From assembly GCA_963920575.1 (NCBI GenBank), contig OY986967.1:8736061-8800060 (forward strand): 64,000 nt of DNA. The letters run 5' to 3'. The DNA is from Narthecium ossifragum. Its lineage: Eukaryota; Streptophyta; Magnoliopsida; Dioscoreales; Nartheciaceae. Position numbers and translations under genes: made by a program. Shown here piece after piece: positions 1 to 10,227 of this stretch (positions are counted from its first letter, which is position 1; the number at the start of each line of letters is the position of its first letter). The notes beneath the pieces are model-generated. The model saw only the letters and a program-made list of their open reading frames with translations, was not told the DNA's origin and ran no database searches.

Positions 1-208
1 GACACACACTTTTGCACAGATGTGTCAGTATATTCTAAACTTGAGCCACCACCTACTCCTTTACCTATATGTGCACCATCATCATTGCCTACATCCCTTC
101 TGAGATTGAAACCCCCGCCATGTTTATTTCCGGTTTCTAACATTATGAGGGACACATACCGTAGACCGGGTTGCAAGATGAAACATGATAGGTTTTCATT
201 CATAGCGG

Positions 209-442
209 GTGGGGTCTCTAGTTCTCTTGTTGGGAGGAAAGGCTTTGTTAGCCTACATCATCAACTACTTGATTTACTGTGGGGCTGGGGTTGGTTTCAA
301 GCATTATATGGAGGAAATTATTCTACGTGGGGTGATCGATGCCGTCGAATTGACGGATCCATGCTTTAATTGCACCTTCTCCGGAAGTCTAGCGAATGAC
401 TCAAAATTACGCGCTTCTTGGGAGGCAACCCAAGTTTTATAA
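209..442 (+). pseudogene. Remnant of retrotransposon integrase C-terminus
   Basis: The last roughly 45 residues of the frame ending at 442 (HYMEEI, DAVELTDPCF, KLRASWEATQ) match the C-terminal residues of the minus-strand integrase frame at 55797-56351 ([26 protein letters not shown]). Upstream, positions 1-208 do not keep this frame, so the frame is broken or degraded there. It would have been the C-terminal part of the Athila-like polyprotein. The call rests on the internal comparison only. Confidence 0.7.
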
Positions 443-559
443 TTTGTTCATATTTTCCTAAATTTCTAGGATGTTTCATGATTTTTGTTTTTTCAATTTT
501 TTTTTTCTTTCCCGTCTTTTTTTTATTTTTCCGAATTTTCTTTAAGTTTTCTCTCTCCT

Positions 560-1310
560 TCCGCTCTCTCCTTTACCCGCGGCTCATCGTCCCGGCTCGT
601 CCCCGAGCCGACGACTACCGCCGCCCGTCGCCAACTCTCCGGCTGTCCTCAGCCCCTAAAAGTGCCACCGATACCTCCGCCAACCTTCCACCTATTCATC
701 CCCGTCCTTCATGTCCCTCGCCACCTTCTCCTCCGACGCCGGTGAGCCCCCCGCCATCGTCTTCACCGCCATTCACGGCCGCTCACCGCCCCAAACCACC
801 TCCATAACCTTCATCAGGCCACCCCGAAGCTTCCTCCACAATCAAAACAACTCCTTGCCGCCGGGATCACCGACTTCAACCGCCGTCGGTTTCCACCTTT
901 CCGACCACCCTCAATCCGCCGCCTGGAAGCCCCATTCTTCAATCAAACCCCATAGAACACTTCATTGGCCTTCCACGATCCTTCCTCAATCATCCCCGCC
1001 CTTGATTGGAGCTCCGATCATCGGAATCCGATTCCGGTGATTGTCTTCCTCCGAGTCGTTCACCTCCGATCAGTCACCTGGCGGCCTCGATTCTTCGATC
1101 AGAACTTACCGGTGACCTCCTCAAGCATCTACGATTCTTCCTATACCCTTCCCGTCCTCCGGTGACGACGTTTCACCATCGATCCATCACCGGCGAGCTC
1201 TCAGCCGTCCAACTGTTACAGGACATGATCCAGATGCTACATAGCTTCGATTTCGACTCGGACGGTCTCGATCTTCAATCAGGGCGATATTTTGGATGTT
1301 GAATGTTTTT
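560..1310 (+). other. GC-rich segment in Athila 3' region
   Basis: After a T-rich tract at 480-545 the composition changes sharply to GC- and CG-dinucleotide-rich, resembling a plant 5' UTR and first exon. The inverted counterpart is at about 54960-55730. Both copies share short peptide strings in one frame (for example LIGAPIIGI), but stops and shifts differ, so coding is not established. It may be a captured host fragment fixed in this family or an old env-like region. Confidence 0.5.
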
Positions 1311-2858
1311 GGTGCTGTGCTTGGATGCGCCAATGTATTTTAAGGTGATCGTGTTGATCTTTTACATCGTGTGGATGAATGTTTGTACAACTCAATATAT
1401 CATGAAAATACAAAGGAGACTCTGCCGAAATTTTCTATGATTCTCATACCTTTTTGGACTTTTATTTGTTATAGTTGATCTTTTTGGAAAGGTATATATT
1501 TCTGTGACAGGTTATGGTGGGGAATGAAGTATTTATTCAATGATGGTGAGGCCTAAACTAAACTTGGAAGAGCGAGAAATCTATTTCTGAGGCGTTCATG
1601 ATGGTTATCTCTATTCTTTATTCTTTGATTTATTTTTGTGACTTAGTGTAATTGGGGACAATTACATTTAAGTTGGGGGTAGCATTCATAAATTTCATGC
1701 TCATATATTTTTATTTTTATTTTCTGGTAACCAAATATTATACATCCCTTGAATTATGTCAAAAGAATGAAATTATGATATGATTTGACAAAGGTACATG
1801 TTTTAGAAATTTATCTTATGAATTATTCTGAGACGTGTATGTCATATAAGAAATAGTAAATTTTTGCTATTCATGACATTATTTCTATACTTTAACACTT
1901 TTACCATGATCTAAAGATAGCTTGACATATCCTAATGCACATGTTCACTTCCACATGTTATGGGGTTGATATTAGATTCAAAACATGATATTAGGATAGA
2001 TTTACAATTCTATATCATGACACAGAAAATACATGAACACATGCAATTATCTGAGTATGCGAAAAAAAAAACAAGAAAAAAAGGGATTTTCAACTTAGTA
2101 ACCGGGCAGTGTGCCTAGCCAGCATGGTGTTCGCGTAAAACGGTTGAATTTCCTTAAAAAAATGACTAGTTATGATTTGTAGCCTTCATGGTTTGAGCAT
2201 TAGAGTCTGAAGAGTGTTCTACATTTAGTGCCCTAAAACCGTATGGTTTGGGAGTCACTGGCTTGAACCTCGTTACATGGATCATGAAGAAAGCTTAAGA
2301 AATCATAACATTGCACATGTCATATAAAAAAATAAAAAAAAAGAGAGAAAAAAATAGATATTGCTATGTGATAAGTGGAAGATATGTGCTTGGATAGGAT
2401 TGTGATCTTGAATAGTTGAAGTGTTTAGATATAATTGATGCTCTGAAGCATGTGGAACCCCATTCACTCACAGGAGTGTTAAAGTTATTCTTAATCATGA
2501 TTAAATATGTTGAAGTGTTGGAAATATGTTATGACATGTTTTGATTTACCATATTTTTATGTGACTGTGAGTTGAAGGATGAATTCATAAATAGTATTTC
2601 TATTTCATGCATTAGAGTTGGTGAATATTATAATTGATTTCTGATGATATATTTAAGGGGATGTATAGATGTTTGTGGGTGTCATCCCTGAAAACCCTCA
2701 GGAGACTATAACTCTTCCACTGGGGTAACCCAGGGGTTTAAAGGCTTGTTGCACATGCTAAGTGCAATCGTGAGACCTACGAAAGTGGCTAGTTAGATTT
2801 ATTGCTTAGTTTTATATTTTCTTTGCTCAAGGACTAGCAAAGTGTAAGTTGGGGTGTG

Positions 2859-3967
2859 TGATGAGTCACTAAATATTCATAATTAAACCCCTTAATTTAC
2901 CTTTGTTAGGCTTAGAGTGTTTGTATTTGATAGTTTGTTAATTGATTTCAGGTTTAATGAAGATTCAAGTTAGAAAGTACAAAAAAGGCTTAATATGCTG
3001 AAATACACTGCTCTGTCGACTGTTAGCATAATATTCACCAGATATTATTCTTAGGTCTAAATATTCTGAAATTTGGGTGACATCTAGTAAACATCAAGAC
3101 GTACAACTTTTATGTTGGACACTTTCAGATATTCCTGATGGATTGATAGCAGTTTTGAAGAAGATGAAGATATTTAGCTGCTGGAAGACTGGTCCGTCGA
3201 CGCCCAGGAGAATATTCGCCAAATATTCTAGATAAGTGTAAATATTGTAAACTCTTCGGGAGAGGACAGAAGACTTCCCAATATACATCTTTTGTGTTGG
3301 ACTCATTCCCAAATTCTAGACGGGTTGATCCCAGTCGTGATTGGAAGAAGCTGTCAGGGTTGAACAAGGAATCCGAGTTGCACTTGAGGTCTAACTAAAC
3401 CTTGAAACCTTAATCCGGGAATTAAGATATGGTAGAGATTCGTAGGATGGTTTTTATGTTGCTTTTGTGTATGCCTTTGAGATAAGCTATGCTAGATGAA
3501 GATAGCTTGTACTCAGATTAAGTTCGAAGACAATCTATGCTAAATTTGGATAGATTATGCCTTAGGGAAACAATCGCATTATTTTAGGGATTCATGTAAG
3601 CTTAAGAAGCTGTGAATCCATAATGTTGAGATAAGAAAACAAGAGGATAAGTAGAGAATATAGGAAGTGAAACTAAAGTGGATTGAGTAATCCCTAGGTT
3701 TTCTCTCATTGATCTACTTCAACCTTTTCATTGCTTTTTCAGTAGTTTAATTCCTTAGATAACAAAACCATTGAAACCCCTTTTCTTCGCCTTAGAACTT
3801 GAGTTTAGAGATTTAATTTGATTTCTTCTTTTATTAAACAATCTTTCCCTGTAGTTCGACTCCGGATCTCACCACTGTTCTACGTTTGTAGAGTACAATT
3901 GATTGAAGGATTATAAATTCTAAATTGCATTTTGCATCTGATTTAACGACGCATTTGCGAGCGATCA
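2859..3967 (+). repeat. 3' LTR of Athila-like element
   Basis: Starts TGATGAGTCACTAAATATTC directly after a G-rich tract and ends GCGAGCGATCA, 1109 bp. Compared with the 52065-53499 LTR (1435 bp, opposite strand) it lacks an internal stretch of about 350 bp. The following base, 3968, enters a second LTR in reverse orientation. Confidence 0.8.
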
Positions 3968-5855
3968 GTTCCCTCAACTCTATTAACATTGAAATCATAT
4001 CCATTGGAACATGTCTTGAGAAGATTACAAGATTCAAACCAAAGAAGATAGCAAACTAAACTAGGGTTTCATGAATAATCCTAAGTACAATAATTAGCAA
4101 CTCATCTTTTGGATGAACGCCATCGGCTTGGAATAGGAAGCTGTCACCATCTACATCATCACCGTCTTCTTTTTCCTTCTCCAAAGATAGTCAAAAAGAT
4201 GAGAAATTCGGATTAAATAACCCTATTTATAAGAGAACTCCTGAAATTAGAGTTTGAGTTGAGTTGGTCATCTATTACAACTCGGATTTCCTGAATTAAT
4301 TTTTTGCAGTCTTATTCCGAGCGCAACTGGGCTCAATCAGTGTAAAATCTGAAATCTTGTCCAACATGAATGTTGTAGATTAGGAAGTTGTCTGTCATAT
4401 CCCTAATAGTTGATAATATTTGGACTTATGATGAATATGTTACGAATATTCTTATGAACGTCGATGGACTAGTTTTCCAGTAGCTATATATCTTTATTTT
4501 TTTCAAACCTGGTATCCATCCATCAGGAATCTCGTAAAATGTTCAACATGAAAGTTGTGGCTCTTGAAGTCTTCTATCGCTATAAACTTTCCAGAATATT
4601 TGGACTTATACAGAATTTCTAGAAATATTCTCCTGACAGGCGACGAAACAGTCTTTATCACATAAATCCATATTTTTAGCCGAAAGCCCTGTATTTCTTT
4701 TCAAATCATGATTAAACCTGAAATCAATTAAAAAACTATTAAATACAACTACTCTAGGCCTAACAAAGGTAAATTAAGGGGTTTAATTATGAATATTTAG
4801 TGACTCATCACACCTCCCAACTTACACTTTGCTAGTACTCGAGCAAAGAAAAGATAAAAAATAATAATAAATCTAAATAGCCACTTTCGTAGGCCTCACG
4901 ATTGCACTTAAGTTGTGCAACAAGTCTTTAAACCCTTGGGTTACCCAAGTGGAGGAGTTATAGTCTTTTGAGGGTTTCCAGGGATGACGCCCACAAACAT
5001 CTATACATTCCCTTGAATATATTATTAAAAATCAATCATACAACCCAATAACTCCAATCTATGAAATAGAAATCATACCAATGAATTTATTCTTCTACCC
5101 ATACCAAGATAAAACAATAGCAAATCAATGTATGTCAAACACGTTTCCAACACTTTAACATATTTAATCACAATTAAGACAAACTTCAACAATCAAAGTG
5201 TGTGAAAATGGTTTCACATGTCTCAGAGTATCAATTTATGACATGTGCAATGTTATGATTTTTTAAGCTTTCTTCATGGTCCATGTAAGGAGGTTCAAGC
5301 CAATGACTCCCAAACCAGACGGCTTTAGGGAGCTAAGTGTAGAACACCCTTCAGACTTTAATGCTCAAACCATGAAGGCTACAAATCATAACTAGTCATT
5401 TTTCAGAAATTTCAACTGTTTTACGTGAACAACACACCTTGTTAGGCACCTTGCCCGGTTACTAAGTATGAAACCCTTTTTTTTTTTAATTGCATACTTT
5501 CATGTAACATAGCATAAGATCATAAATCTATCATAGTATAATGTTCAGAATCTAATCTAAACTCATCAATCATGTGGAAGTGAAAATGTACATTGAGATA
5601 TGTTAAGTCATCCTTAATTCATGGCAAAAGTGTTGATGTATAGAAATAATATCATGTATAGCAAAAATTTAGCTATATCTTATATTACATATGACAATCA
5701 GAGTAAATCATAAAATACGTTTCTAAATCAAGCATCTTTCATCTCAATTTAAATCATAATTTCGTTCTCATGACATCACTCAAGGGTGTATAGTATCGGT
5801 TATAAAAAAAACATATCAGCATGAAATTTATGAATGCTACCCCCAACTTAATTTA
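3968..5855 (-). mobile_element. Truncated inverted Athila-like 3' end
   Basis: A reverse-oriented copy of the same 3' region. The LTR occupies 3968-4810 (its start, TGATGAGTCA on the minus strand, is at 4810) and lacks roughly the last 600 bp present at 52065-52662. Then come the G-rich tract and 3' untranslated region to about 5855, where similarity stops. No coding sequence remains. Positions 5856-6038 are AT-rich with nothing recognised. Confidence 0.75.
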
Positions 5856-6038
5856 TGAAATTTATAACTTGCCACGTCATCAAAAGAATTTTGATTACAA
5901 ATAAGAACAAATAAAAACAATTTTTACTTTCATCTCAATTTTGATTACAAAAAGAATTTTGATATAAAAAATTAGTTGAAATTTAATAAAAGTTTTTCAT
6001 GATGTTGCGAGTTATATGACGTGGATTAATAAAAAATT

Positions 6039-6478
6039 GGGTTATTTACTTTTGAGACATTGAAAATTTCTTAAATTACAAATGTACCCATACAATCTTT
6101 GCCTTTACATATGTACCCCTGAAAACATTGTGATAATATTAACCATGCCGCTCCATCCAAGTCCGTACATATATCTAACTTAACCAGAGTAGAAACATAA
6201 CAAGGGTGGGCAAAATTACTTAATTGCCCATCCCCATTAACATCCAACTTAACCAGAGTAGAAACATAATCAGGGGTATAATTGTCTTTTCAAAAAGGTT
6301 ATTCAAAGACGTTAGACATATTCCAGGCATATTAATTCCGTGAATATTAACGGGCGAGTAACCGGAGGGTATGGTTAACATTATCACAATGTTTTTAGGG
6401 GAACATATGTGAAGGCAAAAATTATAAGGATACATTTATAATTTAAAAAGTTTTAAAGGTCTCAAAAGTAAATAACCC
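6039..6478. mobile_element. Mutator-type MITE, 440 bp
   Basis: Both ends read GGGTTATTTACTTTTGAGAC inward, a perfect 20-bp terminal inverted repeat that continues imperfectly for well over 100 bp. Flanks are TAAAAAATT (6030-6038) and TTAAAAATT (6479-6487), a 9-bp target duplication with one mismatch, which fits Mutator-type transposition. A short segment containing AACTTAACCAGAGTAGAAAC occurs twice (about 6178 and 6246). No coding capacity. The stretch 6479-6639 after it is AT-rich with no feature recognised. Confidence 0.85.
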
Positions 6479-6639
6479 TTAAAAATTAGTGTTAATTGGC
6501 ATTTAGGGCTTTGAGAAGGAAATATTTGCCCAAAACACCAAATACCTTTTCCTTAAGGCATTTAGGGCAAATATTTTTTTTTAATACTAAAATGCCCTTC
6601 CAGTGACTGTTCATATTCTTAGTGACTGTTCGTATTCCC

Positions 6640-7260
6640 AGTGGAAAGTAACTACCTAATGTTTCTTTCCAGATTAAATCAATTGAAATTAAGTTACTTT
6701 CCAGATTAAACCAATGGAAAGTAACAGGTGAGACAAATTACTTTTCATTTTTTTCTAAATATACAGGTTACTTTCCATTTTTTTGTAAATATACAAGTTA
6801 CTTTCCACTATTTTTACAATTGTACAAGTTACTTTCCACTATATATAAGTTACTTTTGATTTTTTTTGTAAATGTGATAAGTTACATTGTACAAGTTACT
6901 TTCCAAATACAAGTTACTTTCCACTATGTATAAGTTACTTTCCATATGTACAAGTTACTTTCCATTTTTTTGTAAATGTATAAGTTAGTAACTTGTACAA
7001 GTTACTAACTTGTACAAATTACTTTCCATTTTTTTGTAAATGTATAAGTTACTAACTTGTACAAGTTACATTTCATATGTACAAGTTACTTTTCATTTTT
7101 TTGTAAATGTATAAGTTACTAACTTGTACAAGTTACTTTCCATATATACAAGTTACTTTTCATTTTTTTGTAAATGTATAAGTTACTAACTTGTACAAGT
7201 TACTAACTTGTACAACTTACTTTCCACTTTTTTGCAATTGTAGATTTGTGGAAAGTAACT
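6640..7260. repeat. AT-rich minisatellite with palindromic units
   Basis: Irregular tandem units of about 35-70 bp built from ACAAGTTACTTTCCA, a T-run with GTAAATGTATAAG, and the self-complementary stretch AAGTTACTAACTTGTACAAG. Unit order varies, as in a replication-slippage array. Both borders carry GGAAAGTAAC-like sequence. Nothing coding. Positions 7261-7440 are AT-rich without a recognised feature. Confidence 0.7.
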
Positions 7261-7440
7261 TCAGTCAAAAATTAGTCAAACAAATTAAAAAATATTTGTG
7301 AAAAATTTGATTATCAATTACAAAAATTAACAGATGAGACAAATAATATAGGGAGAAGCTCGAAATGCCAATTATCACAATAATTTACTTGTCAAAAAAA
7401 AGTATCACATGACTTTTCAAAAATTAAAAAAAAAAGTAAA

Positions 7441-7473
7441 AAAGCATCCGGGACGCCGGATCCGGGGCGGTGC
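7441..7473. repeat. GC-rich GGATC minisatellite, left piece
   Basis: The short sequence with GCCGGATCCGGGGCGGTGC is the same type as the arrays at 10082-10227 and 12397-12790. It is the left remainder of one minisatellite now split by two LTR-bearing insertions. Confidence 0.6.
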
Positions 7474-7811
7474 TGTAACGTCCCGGCCCTCCACTGGGCC
7501 ACGGCCCGCAGACCCCAGACACAATATTGTCCGCTTTTGGCTCACCGCAGAAATCCGCGAAAACTTCCCAGTAGGTCACCCATCGTGTGACTACTCCAGG
7601 TCGAGCACGCTTAACACTGGAGTTTTCTGGCGGATCACTGCCATCACGGCTTTAAAACGCGTTGTATCTATTAAGGGGTTACTATATACTTATATCGAAC
7701 CCCGCACCATATCCAGGCGTTGTAGGATTGCTTACCCGGCTACCCGACTAAGCCCTGCTGCCCTCCAGGCGCAGGCATCTTGTCGCCCCGGTAGATGCCG
7801 CGGGCCTCACA
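7474..7811 (-). repeat. Cassandra-type TRIM LTR with 5S-like core
   Basis: The minus strand starts TGTGAGGCCC and ends GGGACGTTACA. It contains a 5S rRNA-like core and an ACAATATTGTCCGC-type string remembered from Cassandra terminal-repeat retrotransposons in miniature. Cassandra LTRs are known to carry 5S-derived sequence with its internal RNA polymerase III promoter. No coding sequence. The family call rests on recall of these motifs and was not checked by a search. Confidence 0.7.
7564..7620 (-). promoter_or_regulatory. 5S rRNA-like internal Pol III promoter in LTR
   Basis: On the minus strand, GTTAAGCGTGCTCGACCTGG (7615-7596) resembles the plant 5S A box, and GATGGGTGACCTACTGGGAA (7584-7565) resembles the 5S C box. 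Order and spacing are close to those in a 5S gene. The region between them differs from a true 5S gene, so this is a retroelement-borne derivative and not a functional rRNA gene. Confidence 0.65.
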
Positions 7812-7868
7812 ACCCACCCTCCTAGAGGGCCCAGCGTCCTCGCTGGCACAATTTCCGGCTGGGAACCG

Positions 7869-7880
7869 GCTCTGATACCA
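7869..7880 (-). other. Primer-binding site (initiator Met tRNA)
   Basis: The minus strand reads TGGTATCAGAGC, complementary to the 3' end of plant initiator methionine tRNA. It follows the Tekay-like LTR end after 3 bp and precedes Cassandra-type internal sequence, so it marks the junction of the chimera. Confidence 0.85.
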
Positions 7881-7883
7881 AGT

Positions 7884-10081
7884 TGTCGCGCCCCGACCCG
7901 CGTAGGCCCAACCGGGCCGGGCGACGCGAACCAGAACCTAACCTACTGCGGAAAATTTTGGCGAGGTTTCCCTCTAACAAGTCATAATCATCCTATATTA
8001 ACAACAATTACAAACCTCAAACACTGGAACTGGAATAGATACAGAACCTCAAACAGGGAAATTATACATTTATCACTCCCGTAGGAGACTATCTATAACA
8101 AAAAGGGTAAAAGGGTATGATCGCCACCTCTCAAGCACCGCTAGACGCCGCCACGTCACCGAACACCTGCCCAGTAGGGGCGACCGAAGAAGAGCTCGCG
8201 CCAGCACCTGCAAAACGCAGCCCGGGTAGGAGTGAGTACTAAGCTCAGCAGGGACACTACACTACGACACTCACAAGGGAGGGAACACAACTGTATCGCC
8301 CCCAAACAAAGCCTAGGTGTATCACAGGGGTCCCATAACCCCACCGAATGCCCCTGAGAGCCCCAGCCATGGTCTTCCAGCGAACTGGTCACACACTGGG
8401 TCACACTCAGTAAGGCAGGAAACGGCACTGCCAACTCACAATAGGATCCTGGGAACTGTTGGCGGATAGCACCGCTTGGTAGTCACACCTGCCACCCAAG
8501 AGTTCTAGAAGGACTGGGTACCGGCTACACCTCGACTTGGCTCGAGGCCGACACGACCTCTAAACATCAAGGACAACAGTATTCATGTCCAACTAACCCT
8601 ATCATCAAAAAGACTGAATACTACAAATCGAGTCCTAGACCAAGCTACCCGCAACGGTCCTAAGAGATAGATCCGGGCTACCCGGAAGCCCCGGATCGGC
8701 AACGCCCTAAACAGATGCAACTAGTGCACAACACAATGCATGTTATGAACATGCGCAGAAATAAACACATGTAAGCATGCAACATGATGTGATGATATAA
8801 ATACAAGGTCTGGGCACGGCACCTTGCCGGCCCGAGGTGGTGAACAAATATTTAAGGTTTAGGGACTGCTGCAGTGGTACCACCACCAACTGCCAGCAGT
8901 CCACCCCAACACGTGCACCGGGAAACAACCCCGCAAACAACATCTCACAAACATAACAGATAAAGCCCTCGGCGCACGCCGGCATGCAAGGCTATGGAAA
9001 GCTGTAGGGCTACCCGCCCGTTTATTCTACACAATCCCAGGAGTCATCACTCCCCTGGTTCACCACTGCCCTATTATAGGGCTAGCATGCTTAATCATAT
9101 GTACCAAGTATTAAGACAGTAAGGAAAACTGTCATACAAAGCCCCGCGGGCAAAAACCCACTTAAAACGCCCTTCAGCCACTAAGGGATCGATCTCTTAG
9201 TACTTAGGGAAAACTCGTCCCTGTCAACCGAAGGAGATCGATCTCCCTTCCCAAGGGGATCGATCTTCCTCGTGACCAGGGGCTCATCGCCATCAGCCAC
9301 CAAGAGATCGATCTCCCTTCTCAAGGGGATCGATCTCGCTCGGGCTGGGCGCGACGCACCAGAAGAGATCGATCTCCCTTCTCAAGGGGATCGATCCCAA
9401 TGGGTTCTCCCGCGTGCTTCCGGCGAGGAATACCGCCGGAAAACACATCCAAACCTAACCAAACTCTGGGATCTGATAGATCAAGATCCCACGAGTCCAA
9501 AACCGGTGAAAACACGAGAAATAAACATGCATACATAGAGATCTAAGCAAAAGAACAAGAATCAAACCGAAAAACTCAAAACCCCGAAATAAAAGTAGGT
9601 AGGAATCCCTACCGGAGTAAGAGCGGCTTAAATCTAAGCAGTTAGGCCTTAGATCTTCCTCAAACGAGCTCAGATCCAGCAAGAATGCGGCTCAAATCTC
9701 GAAAAACCCAAAAAAATCAAAGGATAACGATCTCGTTTGCTTTATAGGCAAACGAACCCACATAAGGGAGATCGATCTCCCCTTGAGGAGAGATCGATCC
9801 TCCTTGCCAGAACGACTTTGACTTTTTGGCACAAGGAGATCGATCTCTTAGCTAGAGAGGATCGATCCCCCTTGTCCAGAAAGCTAGACTTGGGCCAAAA
9901 CTCAAGCCCAAGCCCGGATCTTTCAATCCCCGGTCTCACTAACCATTCTAAACAAACATTACCACAAACATGGTCAGTGTGTGCACACGCGCGAGTGTGA
10001 AACTAGCCGACAAGGTGCAATTTACCAAATTGCCCTTGCGGTCCACAACGAGCTACAGGAGGAGAGGGACGGGTCCTCACA
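7884..10081 (-). repeat. Tekay-like LTR, 2198 bp
   Basis: Same family as the solo LTR at 10228-12396 and related to the LTRs of the full-length element at 36527-45773. It has a TATA box near 9745 (minus strand) and paired GATCGATC palindromes at 9236/9258, 9306/9328, 9367/9389, 9770/9792 and 9838/9860, each pair exactly 22 bp apart. ORFs inside it are fortuitous. Confidence 0.8.
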
Positions 10082-10227
10082 GGTGCGGTCGGATCTGTGG
10101 CGGTGCGGTTAGATCCGGGGCGGCGGATGCCGGATCTGGGGCGGGGACGCCGGATCCGTGGCGACGGACGCCGGATATGGGGCGGGGATGCCGGATCCGT
10201 AGGCGGGGGCCACCGGATCTGGGCTGG
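10082..10227. repeat. GC-rich GGATC minisatellite, middle piece
   Basis: Irregular repeats of GCCGGATCTGGGGCGGGGA-like units of about 20-30 bp, lying between the chimeric element and the solo LTR. Open frames here are a by-product of GC-rich repetition. Confidence 0.7.

Larger units (their letters stand above)
1..3967 (+). mobile_element. Athila-like Ty3/gypsy retrotransposon, 3' part
   Basis: The 3' portion of an LTR retrotransposon whose 5' part lies outside the window. It holds the end of the integrase reading frame (to about 442), a GC-rich segment (about 560-1310), a long AT-rich 3' untranslated region, a G-rich tract just before 2859 and a complete 3' LTR (2859-3967). The same order of parts occurs in reverse at 52065-59907, where RT and integrase can be read; that copy supports the family call. 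The integrase C-terminal residues ending in a CWEATQ/SWEATQ-like motif are shared. Athila lineage is inferred from the pol type and the long 3' non-pol region. Confidence 0.8.
7474..10081 (-). mobile_element. Chimeric retroelement: Tekay-like 5' LTR, Cassandra 3' LTR
   Basis: Read on the minus strand: a full-length Tekay-like LTR (10081 to 7884, from TGTGAGGACC to GGGGCGCGACA), a 3-bp spacer, the initiator-Met primer site TGGTATCAGAGC (7880-7869), about 45 bp of internal sequence, a purine-rich tract (7823-7812), and a 338-bp Cassandra-type LTR (7811-7474, from TGTGAGGCCC to GGGACGTTACA). The flanks are GGTGC at 7469-7473 and GGTGC at 10082-10086, a perfect 5-bp target duplication. The two LTRs belong to different families, which is abnormal for a retrotransposon. 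Because the flanking DNA is a GC minisatellite, a chance match of the flanks is possible. Confidence 0.7.

Noticed and set aside
7564..7620. A true 5S rRNA gene
   Set aside because: Only the promoter boxes are kept; the remaining sequence differs and sits inside an LTR with a primer site nearby.
8156..8434. 92-codon minus-strand frame and its mirror copies at 11673 and 47206
   Set aside because: All lie in Tekay-like LTRs, and the frames shift between copies, so there is no conserved product.
9180..9400. CRISPR-like regular repeats (GATCGATC units)
   Set aside because: Repeat is only 8 bp, spacers are related to each other, and the setting is a plant LTR.
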